This document shows, in pieces, positions 35,283 through 44,293 of a stretch of DNA of 47,174 nt. The DNA comes from JBHHZI01 sp046757965 (GTDB lineage Bacteria; Acidobacteriota; Polarisedimenticolia; SMYD01), in NCBI GenBank assembly GCA_046757965.1, contig JBHHZI010000007.1, positions 1 to 47,174 on the forward strand. Reading direction: 5' to 3'. The position numbers and the translations under genes were made by a program. The notes below the pieces were generated by a model. The model was not told the DNA's origin. It made no database searches and saw only the letters and a program-made list of their open reading frames with translations. Positions within the stretch are counted from its first letter, which is position 1, and the number at the start of each line of letters is the position of its first letter.

Positions 35283-36364
35283 CACACGTCACGACAACCG
35301 ACGCGCGATCTGCCGCCGGCGCGGTGGCCCGGGGCGAGGCGCGCCTCACCGACTCCGAGGCCCGGCAACTTCTGACGACCCCCCACATGATCGACCTGGG
35401 GATCGCCGCAGGCACCATGCGCCGCCGCCTCCATCCCGAGAACCGCGTCACCTACATCATCGACCGGAATGTCAACTACACGAACGTCTGCGTGGCGAAG
35501 TGCAACTTCTGCGCGTTCTACCGCCGGCCCGGCCAGGACGGCGAGTATCTGCTGTCACCGGAGGAACTCGACCGCAAGATCGAGGAGACCCTGGCGCTGG
35601 GCGGCACCGGAGTGCTGATGCAGGGCGGTCTGCACCCCGAGCTGGGCATCGAGTATTACGAGCGCTTGCTGGCCGCCATCAAGAGCCGCCACACCATCCA
35701 TCTCCACGCCTTCTCACCGCCGGAGATCGTGCACTTCTCACGTGTGTCGCGGATCTCGGTCCACGAGGTCCTGACACGCCTGCGCACGGCCGGGCTGGAT
35801 TCGATCCCCGGGGGCGGCGCCGAGATCCTGGTGGACCGCGTGCGCCGCGCCTACAACGCGCACAAGTCGACGACCGACGAGTGGCTTTCGGTGATGGAGA
35901 CCGCCCACGGTCTGGGCATTCCCACCACGGCCACCATGATGTTCGGCGGGCTCGAGAGCCTCGACGACCGCATCACCCACCTGCGACGGATCCGCCGCCT
36001 GCAGGACGCCACCGGTGGATTCACCGCCTTCATCTGCTGGACCTATCAGCCCGGACACACCGAACTCGGCGGGCAGACGACCACGGCGGTCGACTATCTG
36101 CGCACCCTGGCCGTCGCGCGTCTCTATCTCGACAACATCCGGAACATCCAGTCGTCCTGGGTGACGATGGGAACGAAGATCGGCCAGGTCGCTCTCTCGT
36201 TCGGCGCCAACGACATGGGTTCGATCATGATCGAGGAGAACGTGGTCCGGGCGGCGGGCGCCACGAACCGTCTCGACGCCGAGGGCATGCAGCGCATCAT
36301 CCGCGACGCCGGTTACACGCCGGTGCAGCGTGACACGCTCTACCGCCACGTCGCTGCGGCCTGA
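35279..36364 (+). CDS. mqnC: Cyclic dehypoxanthinyl futalosine synthase MqnC
   Basis: MqnC is the radical-SAM enzyme that cyclises dehypoxanthinyl futalosine in menaquinone synthesis. The cluster motif is CVAKCNFC (C-x3-C-x2-C) in NYTNVCVAKCNFCAFYR. Other family phrases are MQGGLHPELGIEYYE, HAFSPPEI, SIPGGGAEIL, and FTAFICWTYQPGHTEL. The sequence FCAFYR and the ICWTYQPG segment favour MqnC over the related aminofutalosine synthase MqnE. It is coupled to mqnA. The other genes of the route (mqnB, mqnD, mqnE) are not in the window. Confidence 0.92.
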   Translation: MTHVTTTDARSAAGAVARGEARLTDSEARQLLTTPHMIDLGIAAGTMRRRLHPENRVTYIIDRNVNYTNVCVAKCNFCAFYRRPGQDGEYLLSPEELDRKIEETLALGGTGVLMQGGLHPELGIEYYERLLAAIKSRHTIHLHAFSPPEIVHFSRVSRISVHEVLTRLRTAGLDSIPGGGAEILVDRVRRAYNAHKSTTDEWLSVMETAHGLGIPTTATMMFGGLESLDDRITHLRRIRRLQDATGGFTAFICWTYQPGHTELGGQTTTAVDYLRTLAVARLYLDNIRNIQSSWVTMGTKIGQVALSFGANDMGSIMIEENVVRAAGATNRLDAEGMQRIIRDAGYTPVQRDTLYRHVAAA

Positions 36365-36451
36365 GCGCGGCACCCTCGACCGACCGAACCGGACGCATCC
36401 GCCGACCGCCCCCGTCGCACACGGGCCGGCCGTCTTCCCGGTGGCCCCGCC

Positions 36452-37870
36452 TCAGGGAAAGATGCCCAGGTCCTTGTAACACAGGGCGATCTTGTCGATG
36501 GCGTTGACGAACGCTCCGGTTCTCAGGTCCGCCCGCTCTCCGAGGCGCTTGTGGTTCTCCCGGATCTGCTGGTAGGCCAGGATCATGGTCTCTTCCAGCC
36601 CGGAGTTCACCAGGTCCATCTCGTCGGCGCCCCGGGAGAGCACCGCGAGCTGCTCATCGGCGAGCGTCTGGCCGGTGAGGGACTCGACAGCGCCGAGAAC
36701 CCGGCGATGGGCACTCTCCTCGGCGCGCTTCTGCATGCGGCCGAACCTCAGATGGGACAGGTTCTTCGCCCACTCGAAGTAGGACACCGTCACGCCCCCG
36801 GCATTCAGATACGCGTCGGGAATCACCAGAACGCCCCGTTTCCACAGGATGTCGTTCGCGTCGAAGGTGGTCGGTCCGTTGGCCGCCTCGGCGATGATCT
36901 TCGCCTGGATCCGGCCGGCGTTCTCCACCGTGATCTGCTGCTCCAAGGCGGCGGGAACCAGGATGTCACACGGCAGCTCGAGCGCCGCGACAGACGCCGG
37001 CAGGTTGGTGGCGCCGGGGAAATCGAGGATCGACCCGGTCTCGCGGCGATGGGCCACCACCGCCTCCAGATCGATGCCCGTCTCCTTGTGAATGGCCCCC
37101 TCGTACTCGGCCAGACCGACCAGGATCGCGCCCGCCTCTGCGAGGTACTTCGCCACGTGGTAGCCGACATTGCCCAGGCCCTGGATGACCACGCGCTTGC
37201 CGTCCAGACCTCGCGACAGGCCCAGGGCATCCATGTCCTCCCGGACCGAGCAAGCCTCCCGGATGCCGAACACCACGCCTCGCCCGGTGGCCTCCCGGCG
37301 GCCGCGGAGCCCTCCCTGGGCCACCGGCTTGCCGGTCACGCAGGCCAGGGAATTGAGCTCACCGGCGGTCAACGACATGTACGTGTCCGCGATCCACGCC
37401 ATGACCCGGGGACCGGTGCCGAAATCGGGCGCCGGGACATCCACGCCCGGTCCGATGAAATTCTTCTTGACGAGCTCGAACGTGTAGCGCCTGGTGAGCC
37501 GCTCCAGCTCACCGTCCGAGTACTCGTGGCGACCGATCTTGATGCCTCCCTTGGCTCCTCCGAACGGCACGTCGACGATGGCGCACTTGAAGGTCATCAG
37601 GGCGGCGAGGGCCTTGACCTCGTCCTCGTCCACCATGTGGCTGTAACGGATACCTCCCTTGGTCGGCTGCTTGTGATGGGAGTGCTCGGCTCGCCAGGCA
37701 TGGATGACCTCCAGGGACCCGTCATCCCGGACGAGGGGGAAGCTGACGTGATAGACGGAATTGCACTCACGCATCTGCGCCAGCAGAACCGGGTCGTGGT
37801 CGGTGAGGGCGGCGGCCCGGTCGAAATGTCGACCCACCTCGCGGGAAAAGCTCATCTTCTGGAACGGCAT
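36452..37870 (-). CDS. Glu/Leu/Phe/Val-type dehydrogenase (glutamate dehydrogenase-like)
   Basis: The 472-residue enzyme catalyses oxidative deamination of an amino acid, most likely glutamate by length and motifs. The substrate Lys is in QPTKGGIRYS, the catalytic Lys and glycine run in VPFGGAKGGI, the catalytic Asp region in DVPAPDFGTG, and the Rossmann loop in VIQGLGNVGYHVAKYLAE. The ATG at 37870 has GGAGGA about 5 bases upstream. It converges with mqnC and is the next minus-strand gene after the GT4 gene. Confidence 0.9.
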   Translation of the reverse strand: MPFQKMSFSREVGRHFDRAAALTDHDPVLLAQMRECNSVYHVSFPLVRDDGSLEVIHAWRAEHSHHKQPTKGGIRYSHMVDEDEVKALAALMTFKCAIVDVPFGGAKGGIKIGRHEYSDGELERLTRRYTFELVKKNFIGPGVDVPAPDFGTGPRVMAWIADTYMSLTAGELNSLACVTGKPVAQGGLRGRREATGRGVVFGIREACSVREDMDALGLSRGLDGKRVVIQGLGNVGYHVAKYLAEAGAILVGLAEYEGAIHKETGIDLEAVVAHRRETGSILDFPGATNLPASVAALELPCDILVPAALEQQITVENAGRIQAKIIAEAANGPTTFDANDILWKRGVLVIPDAYLNAGGVTVSYFEWAKNLSHLRFGRMQKRAEESAHRRVLGAVESLTGQTLADEQLAVLSRGADEMDLVNSGLEETMILAYQQIRENHKRLGERADLRTGAFVNAIDKIALCYKDLGIFP

Positions 37871-37933
37871 CAGGGTCCTCCGGCCCGGCGTGTCCGGCCT
37901 GCAGGCGCACGGTTCCCGGCTGAAGATCGCAGT

Positions 37934-39199
37934 CTAGCAGGCGGTCCCGGAAATGGGGCGCTTCTTGCGGGCCGCGACGGGAGGCTCCAGTCCGGCGTAG
38001 CAGCTCTCCACCACCGAGACGACCGCGTCCCAGTTGAAGCGCTCACTGAGGGCCTGCTTCCCGCAAGCGACCGCCTCCCGTGCCGCGGTCGGATCGTCAA
38101 GATACAGGCTCATGGCCGCCGCCAGGGCCGACACATCCCCGAACGGGACGGTGCACCCGCCCCGACCGATGACCTCCCGCTGGGCCGCGCTGTCGCCACC
38201 GATGACCGGCAAGCCCGCCTGCCACGCCTCGAGGAACACGATGCCGAACGCCTCGTGGAGCGACGGCATGGCGAACACGTCGGCCGCCGCCAGGAGCAGG
38301 CCCTTCGCCTCGTCGCTGACTCGTCCCACGTCGATGACCCCGCCGCGCCCGCTGGCGGACCGCGCCGATACCCAGCGCGCGAACCAGTCCTGTTGCGGCC
38401 CGGCGGTCACCAGCCAGACACGGCGCCCGTCCTCCCGCAATCGTTCCACCGCCCGGACGAGTGTCTCCAGTCCCTTCTCCCGCATCTGGCGGGCCAGGCA
38501 GACGACCACGGCATCCCCATCGGCGACCGGCGCGTGCCGACCGAGCCAGCGACGGGCGTCACGGCGGTCCGGCACCGCGCCCGGCGCAGGCGCGCCGTTG
38601 CCACTCACCACGATCCGTTCCGCCTGGACGCCCCGGCGGATGAGAACCGCCTTCTCGTGGCGCGTCACCGCGACGAGGCGATCCACCCGGCGCAGCAACC
38701 GGAACTGGTGCGGCCGCTCGTAGTCCCGATGCCCGACATGCCAGTGCGGGGTGAGCACCACCGGCCGCCCGGCGCGCCGGGCGGCCCGCAGGCCGAGACC
38801 GTTGTGGGGGTACGGCAGGGAGTGCAGATGCACGACGTCGGCCCACGCCACCTCCGCGTCCAGGTGCACCATCATCTCCGCCGAGTGAGGGCCCAGCATG
38901 AACCGGTCGAGCAGACCGTCACACAGTCCCCTGAGGAGCAGATGATGAACGAGCCGCGGGGGCAGCGAGCGGTGAAAGCGGCGCACCTCCACGCCATGAT
39001 CCAGATCGAGCGCCCCGAGATGGCGGCAGCGATCGTCGCCGGCCGCCTCGCTCCAGAACTCCGTCTCGTCGACGATGTCGAGGGTCACGACGCGAACCCG
39101 GTGACCGAGGCGGACCTGGCGGCGCGATACCTCACGGCACCAGGTCTCGGCCCCGCCGATGGCCGGTTCGTAGCGCTGGATGACGTGCAGGACGTTCAT
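37934..39199 (-). CDS. Glycosyltransferase family 4
   Basis: This is a GT-B fold enzyme of 421 residues. The N-terminal nucleotide loop region is RYEPAIGGAETWCRE. The C-terminal donor domain shows VVCLARQMREKGLETLVRAV (the usual RL..EKG motif) and the E-x7-E motif in HEAFGIVFLEAWQAGLPVIGG. It likely transfers a sugar to a growing surface glycan at the inner face of the membrane. Its ATG overlaps the stop of the unknown gene at 39196-39675. Confidence 0.92.
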   Translation of the reverse strand: MNVLHVIQRYEPAIGGAETWCREVSRRQVRLGHRVRVVTLDIVDETEFWSEAAGDDRCRHLGALDLDHGVEVRRFHRSLPPRLVHHLLLRGLCDGLLDRFMLGPHSAEMMVHLDAEVAWADVVHLHSLPYPHNGLGLRAARRAGRPVVLTPHWHVGHRDYERPHQFRLLRRVDRLVAVTRHEKAVLIRRGVQAERIVVSGNGAPAPGAVPDRRDARRWLGRHAPVADGDAVVVCLARQMREKGLETLVRAVERLREDGRRVWLVTAGPQQDWFARWVSARSASGRGGVIDVGRVSDEAKGLLLAAADVFAMPSLHEAFGIVFLEAWQAGLPVIGGDSAAQREVIGRGGCTVPFGDVSALAAAMSLYLDDPTAAREAVACGKQALSERFNWDAVVSVVESCYAGLEPPVAARKKRPISGTAC

Positions 39200-39675
39200 G
39201 CCGATGCCGGCAGCACGCGCTGGCGCACCGTCACCCGGTCCACCACCCGGCCGCCTGCCCGGAGCGTCAGCAAGACGTCATGATCCACCGGCACCGCCTG
39301 TGCGGTCTGGATCCGGCACGACAGGCGCTGCGCGCCGCTGCGGGCCCACGCCACACGAGCCCGATCGGTGGTCCACTCCACCTGCCGGCGGCCGTGAGGG
39401 CGGGTGACGATCGGGGTCACGAGCCGCGCACCGGGCGGCCGGGTCCCGGCCGGTGAGACGAACTCCAGGACCAGCTCGACATCACGGGGCGCGGCGGAGA
39501 CATCGGTGACCGCCGCGTGGTAGCCACAGATCTCACCCATCTCGACGGCCGGCTGCCGGGCCTCGAGCCAGGCCAGTCCCAGGTCCAGGCGGACCGATCT
39601 CCCGGCGGCGGCCCGAAACCAGCGGATCCCTTGCCAGATCCGGCGCACATCCTCGACCACCTGGCGCCCCCTCAT
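39196..39675 (-). CDS. Protein of unknown function in the glycan cluster, beta-rich
   Basis: The ATG at 39675 gives 159 residues; the longer frame back to 39771 has no ribosome site and poor sequence. The N-terminus is basic and helical (RGRQVVEDVRRIWQGIRWF). The rest alternates short beta strands (RDVELVLEFVSPAG, PVDHDVLLTLRAGGRVVDRVTVRQ), like an immunoglobulin-type sandwich. It lacks a signal peptide. ATGA coupling to the GT4 gene suggests a role in the same glycan pathway. No family recognised. Confidence 0.55.
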   Translation of the reverse strand: MRGRQVVEDVRRIWQGIRWFRAAAGRSVRLDLGLAWLEARQPAVEMGEICGYHAAVTDVSAAPRDVELVLEFVSPAGTRPPGARLVTPIVTRPHGRRQVEWTTDRARVAWARSGAQRLSCRIQTAQAVPVDHDVLLTLRAGGRVVDRVTVRQRVLPASA

Positions 39676-39799
39676 CCGCGCACGTTCAGGCGGCAGGAGG
39701 CAGGTATGGCAGGACGATTCATCGGCTCGGACGCGTGCAGAGATTCTTCCACGCCGTCCCCCCCCGGTCAACGCGGCCGGTCTCGACGCGATCAGACGA

Positions 39800-39805
39800 T
39801 AGAAT
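39800..39805 (+). promoter_or_regulatory. -10 element close before the GT4 start, possible leaderless transcript
   Basis: TAGAAT sits 7 bases before the GTG at 39813. No clear -35 or ribosome site is present. The geometry matches that seen at mqnA. Confidence 0.45.
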
Positions 39806-39812
39806 CACCCTC

Positions 39813-41036
39813 GTGTCACGCATTCTCTTCTGTGTTCCCCACTATCCGCCGACGCCGGGCGGCGCTCCGGCGCTCTTTCGTGACCTGGCGCGACTGTGGC
39901 GGCAATCGGGGGGAGAATCGGTGGTCTACACCACGGGGATTCCCGGCCGCGAGACGAGCGCTGGTGACGGCGAGCGCGACTGGCGCGTGCGACGTTTTCC
40001 GCTGCGACCGGCACGCTGGCCCGCGGCCCGGGCCCACCTTCTCGGTCCGGTCTCCCGCATCGGTCCGGCGCGCTGGCGGGCCGCCACCGGGTTCCCGTAC
40101 CTGCGCACGGCCGACTACCGCCGCTTCCTGGCACGCCGAGCCGCCGCGGTGGACGGCCCGTTCGACCTGATCGTCTGCGGCGTTCTCCCCCACTGTCACT
40201 TCATGGAGCCCGCCGCGCGACTGGCTCGCCGGGCGAGAACCCCTTATCTCGCGGTGCCGCTGCTGCATGCCGGTCTGCTGGCCCATCACCCGCCAGACCA
40301 TATCCTCGGCCCGGCGGCGGTGCCGCTGCTGCATGGCGCCGCCCGGATCGCCCTGATGACCGAGGCGGAGACGGCGCCTCTCGTGGCGCGGGGGCTGCCT
40401 CGCTCCCGGCTGGTGGTGACCGCCGCCGGGGTCGACGAGACAGCGCCACCCGGCGATGGCGAGGCCTTCGCGAGCCGCCATCACCTCGATCGACGCTGGG
40501 TCCTGCAGGCCGGCGGCCTGTCCGGCGACAAGGGCACGCTCGATCTGCTGGCCGCGTGGACGCTGCGCCACGACCGGGGGGCGCGCGACCCGCTGGTGTT
40601 GATCGGCCGGCCGGAGCCCGAGGTGCGCCAGGCGGTGACCAGCTTGCCCCCAGGTGTCCGGGATCTCGTCCACCTTCTGGAGGACCCGTCCGGCCCGGAC
40701 TGGTCCGGGGCTCTCCACGGCGCCGCGGCCCTGGTCCATCCCAGTCGCGCCGAATCGTTCGGGCTCATCCTCCTGGAGGCCTGGCGCGAGTCGGTCCCGG
40801 TGATCGTGGCACGCGCCGGCGGCCCCTCCTTTCTGATCCGCCACGAGACGGATGGACTCCTCGTCCCACCGGGCGACCCCCGGCATCTGGCAGCGGCGAT
40901 GGATCGTCTGCTCGGGGATGCGGCCCTCGCGCGGCAACTGGCCCGTGCCGGCCGGCAGCGACTGCTCGATCGGTTCACCTGGCCGCAGATCTTTCCGCGC
41001 TGGCGAGCGCTGTTCGCCGAGGCCATGGCCGCATGA
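39813..41036 (+). CDS. Glycosyltransferase family 4
   Basis: The GTG at 39813 begins the conserved N-terminus SRILFCVPHYPPTPGGAPALF. The 407-residue GT-B enzyme has VLQAGGLSGDKGTLDLLAAW in the donor domain, then HPSRAESFGLILLEAWRESVPVIVA with the E-x7-E motif, and DGLLVPPGDPRHLAAAM. The usual Arg-Lys pair of the donor site is partly replaced (SGDKG). It is transcribed divergently from the unknown gene at 39196-39675, and its stop overlaps the GT2 start (ATGA). Confidence 0.9.
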   Translation: MSRILFCVPHYPPTPGGAPALFRDLARLWRQSGGESVVYTTGIPGRETSAGDGERDWRVRRFPLRPARWPAARAHLLGPVSRIGPARWRAATGFPYLRTADYRRFLARRAAAVDGPFDLIVCGVLPHCHFMEPAARLARRARTPYLAVPLLHAGLLAHHPPDHILGPAAVPLLHGAARIALMTEAETAPLVARGLPRSRLVVTAAGVDETAPPGDGEAFASRHHLDRRWVLQAGGLSGDKGTLDLLAAWTLRHDRGARDPLVLIGRPEPEVRQAVTSLPPGVRDLVHLLEDPSGPDWSGALHGAAALVHPSRAESFGLILLEAWRESVPVIVARAGGPSFLIRHETDGLLVPPGDPRHLAAAMDRLLGDAALARQLARAGRQRLLDRFTWPQIFPRWRALFAEAMAA

Positions 41037-41989
41037 GCCGGGTTTCCGTCGTCATTCCCTCGTGGAATGGCCGGCATCTGCTGCCGTTCTGCCTGGCGGC
41101 GATCGGCCGGCAGGACGAACCCGACCTCGAGGTCATCGTGGTGGACAACGGCTCCACCGACGACACGGCGCCCTGGCTCGCGCGGGCCCATCCACAGGTT
41201 CGCGTCATCGCGCTGCCGGTCAATCGCGGTTTTGCGGCCGGCACCAACAGGGGCATCGCGGCGTCGGAGCGGCAGTACATCCTGACGCTCAACAACGATG
41301 CCGCGCCCGATCCGACGTACGTGCGCGTCCTGGCCGACCACCTCGACACCCATCCCACGGTCGCCTGCTGTCAGGGACGGATCCGTCAACATCGCGAGCC
41401 GACGCGCATCGATTCCCTCGGCATCCGCTTCGACGCCGCCCTCCGCGCCCACCAGATCGGTCACGGCGAGGTCGACCGGCCGGATGAACGGACCGCCCGT
41501 CCGGTGGATGGCGTGAGTGCGTGCGCGGCGCTGTTCCGGCGCTGCGCCCTCGACGAGGTGTCCGTCACCGGTGGGCCGTTCGACCCGACGTTCTTCGCCT
41601 ACTACGAGGACGCGGATCTGGCCCTGCGTCTGGCGCGGGCCGGCTGGGCCGCATCGCTCGTGCCGGCAGCCACCTGCACCCATCTCGGCTCGGCGACCGG
41701 CATCGAGGGCTCCTCGCGCAAGACCTTTCTCCTGGGACGGAACTACGTCCTCTACCTGGCTCGCCACGTCGGACCGGCCGGCCTCGTCACCCTCGCCCCC
41801 CGCCTCGCCGCGATCCGTCTCCGGCGTCTGCTCTCGATGCTGCGCCACCCGCGTCGAGATCTGGTGCTGTCTGCAGGGGAGCTGGGGGCGCTGCCTCATC
41901 TGTGGCGTCTTCTCCGGCGGACGGGTCGGCCCGCCCGCCACGATCCCGGCCGGCTGCCGCGGGACCGGCCCAGATCGCGCCAAGCGTGA
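41033..41989 (+). CDS. Glycosyltransferase family 2 (rhamnosyltransferase-like)
   Basis: The GT-A domain starts SVVIPSWNGRHLLPFCLAAI. The nucleotide-binding VVDNGSTDDTAPWL, the DxD-like NNDAAPD and the late FFAYYEDADLALRLARAGW with the acidic catalytic pair are all present. This pattern is common to WbbL-type rhamnosyltransferases. The C-terminal 70 residues are Arg/Leu-rich, and the gene overlaps the end of the convergent O-antigen ligase gene by 203 bases. It is coupled to the preceding GT4. Confidence 0.9.
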   Translation: MSRVSVVIPSWNGRHLLPFCLAAIGRQDEPDLEVIVVDNGSTDDTAPWLARAHPQVRVIALPVNRGFAAGTNRGIAASERQYILTLNNDAAPDPTYVRVLADHLDTHPTVACCQGRIRQHREPTRIDSLGIRFDAALRAHQIGHGEVDRPDERTARPVDGVSACAALFRRCALDEVSVTGGPFDPTFFAYYEDADLALRLARAGWAASLVPAATCTHLGSATGIEGSSRKTFLLGRNYVLYLARHVGPAGLVTLAPRLAAIRLRRLLSMLRHPRRDLVLSAGELGALPHLWRLLRRTGRPARHDPGRLPRDRPRSRQA

Positions 41990-43208
41990 CGAGGTGCACG
42001 AACAGCACCTCGACATCCCCGAAGTTGTCCTCGAACAGCCCCATCACCAGAAACGCCACGACCGCGGCCAGGGCTCCGCGCCGGGCCGGGTCGGTGCGGT
42101 CCGGAGCGCGGATGCGGCGACGGATGGACAGTCCGTAGAGTCCGACGGCGAGGAGCAGCGCCGGCAGTCCTCTCTCGGCTGCCAGGGTCAGCGGCGCGGA
42201 GTGCAGGTGGGCCGGTGCGCCGGGACGCCGGTATCCCGCCGGGATGAAGTGACCGGCCTCGACACGCACGCGGTTGGCCCCGATCCCGATCAGCGGGCGC
42301 CGGGCGATCATCGCGACCCCGGCGCTCCACAGGACCAGCCGGTCCCGCCGGGACGCATCCGCCGATGACGCCAGCGAGGAGCGCTCCGCCGCCAGCCAGG
42401 GAAGCGCGACGAAGACCATCAGCAAGATCGCCGTCAGCCCACTCAGCGCCACCACCGTGCGATGCGCCCGGCGGCGTCCGCCCGGCACCGTCAGTGCCAG
42501 GACGGCCAGACCACAGAGGGCCGCGAGGATCGCGGAACGCGTCAAGGTCGCCACGAGTCCGCCCAGCGCCAGCACGACCGCCACGTGGGTCGCCGCATCC
42601 CGGAGCCGGGACCGCACCGGACCCGCCGGCTCACGGCCCGGGGCGAGAGGTCCCAGGGCACGGGCCGGCAGTCCCTGCAGGGAGGCAACCAGCAGGAAGC
42701 CCGCCAGCGTCATGTGGCTGCTGAACGGACCGTGAACGCGGACCGTCGGGTTCCCGTCCCAGAAGAACAGGGCCTCGATCACCGCCCACACCCCGAGCCC
42801 GGCGCCCTCGATCAGCAGGAGGGTCCGCACGCTCGCTCGCTGACGGGCATCGAGAAGGCGACTCATCATCGGCGCGACGATCCACAGCAGGCTGGCGATG
42901 GTTGCGGAGACGCTGCGTCCCGGCTGCGGCGAGAGGACGGCCGACAGCACACTCCAGAGGAACAGCATGAGAAGCAACAGCTCGGGGCCGCGGAGGGGAG
43001 ACCGGTCGATCACCGCCTTCGACCCGTGTCGGACGAGTGCCACACCCCACGCCAGGACGGCCAGCGCAACGGCTGTCTCGAACACCGTGACGCTGGGCGC
43101 GGCGGCGATCGCCACCAGCAGGAGAGTCGCCGGCAGGCGGGAGCCGTCTCCGGGCCCGGCGATCCGCCCCCTGCTCTCCTCCCTGTTCTCCTGTCGAGGT
43201 CGGCTCAC
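41787..43208 (-). CDS. O-antigen ligase/polymerase (Wzy/WaaL family)
   Basis: The 473-residue protein has about ten hydrophobic segments (for example LLLLMLFLWSVLSAVL, VVLALGGLVATLTRSAIL, LPALLLAVGLYGLSI). The Wzy_C signature occurs around GIGANRVRVEAGHFIPAGY and APAHLHSAPLTLAAERGLPA. A loop with the conserved GxG-N pattern and His marks the O-antigen ligase superfamily. It would polymerise or ligate glycan repeat units in the periplasm. The last 55 residues are a low-complexity Asp/Ala/Gly tail that overlaps the GT2 gene on the other strand. The GTG start at 43208 has no clear ribosome site. Confidence 0.85.
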   Translation of the reverse strand: MSRPRQENREESRGRIAGPGDGSRLPATLLLVAIAAAPSVTVFETAVALAVLAWGVALVRHGSKAVIDRSPLRGPELLLLMLFLWSVLSAVLSPQPGRSVSATIASLLWIVAPMMSRLLDARQRASVRTLLLIEGAGLGVWAVIEALFFWDGNPTVRVHGPFSSHMTLAGFLLVASLQGLPARALGPLAPGREPAGPVRSRLRDAATHVAVVLALGGLVATLTRSAILAALCGLAVLALTVPGGRRRAHRTVVALSGLTAILLMVFVALPWLAAERSSLASSADASRRDRLVLWSAGVAMIARRPLIGIGANRVRVEAGHFIPAGYRRPGAPAHLHSAPLTLAAERGLPALLLAVGLYGLSIRRRIRAPDRTDPARRGALAAVVAFLVMGLFEDNFGDVEVLFVHLVTLGAIWAGPAAAGRDRGGRADPSAGEDATDEAAPPAPLQTAPDLDAGGAASRADAGDGSRRGGGRG

Positions 43209-43305
43209 GACGAGCCATTGTGCCGCATCGGACCCGTCGGCGTGACCGGCGCGGTCACGGACCCGCGGCAGACCGCGGGACAGCTCCGGATCGCCCCGCC
43301 GATTC

Positions 43306-43314
43306 TGTTATACT
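43306..43314 (+). promoter_or_regulatory. Extended -10 promoter of the downstream glycosyltransferase genes
   Basis: TG-T-TATACT: -10 at 43309-43314 with the TGn extension. The start codon is at 43370, a leader of about 50 bases with an AGGGAG ribosome site. Confidence 0.6.
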
Positions 43315-43369
43315 CCGCTCCGTTTTTTTGACCGGGGTCACCATCGTGGTGAGTCCACAGGGAGCGCGG

Positions 43370-44293
43370 ATGCAACTCTCCATCGTGGTGGTCACCTGGC
43401 GCTCCAGGGATTTTCTGCCCCGCTGCCTCGACTCGTTGCGCGCTCACGCCGCCGGAGCCGAGGTCGTGGTCGTCGAGAACGGCTCGGGCGACGGCACGCC
43501 GGAGTTTCTCCTCGAGACATATCCCGAGGTGCGGGCCCTGTGTCTGCCCCGGAATCTCGGATTCGCGGCGGGCTGCAACCGCGGCATCGCCGCCAGCTCC
43601 GGCGACATGGTCCTGCTGCTCAATCCGGACGCCCAGGCGACGGCGGGGTCGGTTCCCGCGCTGGCCGCGGCGCTGGCCGACCATCCGGAGGCCGCGGCCA
43701 TCGGCGGGCTGCTGGTGAACCCGAATGGCCGGCCTCAGCGTCGTTATGCACCATCGCGATTTCCAGACCTGAACGACCTCTCCCGCATGGTGCTGGTCCC
43801 GGGGTCCCGCCGTGGCCTGCCGATCCCGTCCGGGACCGATCTGCGCCAGGTGCAACAGGTGGCCGGCGCCTGCCTGCTGGTGCGGCGCGCGGCGGCCCGG
43901 CGCGTCGGCGGATTCGACGAGGGGTTCACACCGGTGTGGTTCGAGGACGTCGATTTCTGCCTGCGTCTGCACCAGGCCGGCTTCCGAATCCTGCATCACC
44001 CTGGAGCCACGTTCATCCACCAGGGAGCCGGTTCGGTGAGCAAGATGGACGCGCGCTCGTACTACGCCGCGTGGTATCAGAACCTCCAGCGATACGGCCT
44101 CAAGCACCACGGCAGGGCCGCCGCCTCGCTGCTGCGGGCCCTCACGCTGCCGGGTGCGGGCATGCGCCTGGCGGCCACGCTGCTGCCCGGCGGGGCCGGT
44201 CCCTTCGGACGGGGCCCCCGCGCGGCAGCGTACATGCGAGTGGCATCGAGGAGCGTGGTCGGATGGCCGAGCGTGTCGCGGTCCATGTCCTGA
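43370..44293 (+). CDS. Glycosyltransferase family 2
   Basis: The ATG at 43370 has AGGGAG 5 bases upstream. The GT-A domain reads LSIVVVTWRSRDFLPRCLDSL, VVVENGSGDGTPEFL, LLLNPDAQA (DxD region) and FTPVWFEDVDFCLRLHQAGF (catalytic acidic pair). The HHPGATFIHQGAGSV segment is typical of rhamnosyl- or related transferases. It ends 31 bases inside the next glycosyltransferase gene, in another frame. Confidence 0.92.
   Translation: MQLSIVVVTWRSRDFLPRCLDSLRAHAAGAEVVVVENGSGDGTPEFLLETYPEVRALCLPRNLGFAAGCNRGIAASSGDMVLLLNPDAQATAGSVPALAAALADHPEAAAIGGLLVNPNGRPQRRYAPSRFPDLNDLSRMVLVPGSRRGLPIPSGTDLRQVQQVAGACLLVRRAAARRVGGFDEGFTPVWFEDVDFCLRLHQAGFRILHHPGATFIHQGAGSVSKMDARSYYAAWYQNLQRYGLKHHGRAAASLLRALTLPGAGMRLAATLLPGGAGPFGRGPRAAAYMRVASRSVVGWPSVSRSMS

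Noticed and set aside
36551..39283. A 910-codon plus-strand frame opposite the dehydrogenase and GT4 genes
   Set aside because: Shadow frame; both real genes on the minus strand show full family motifs.
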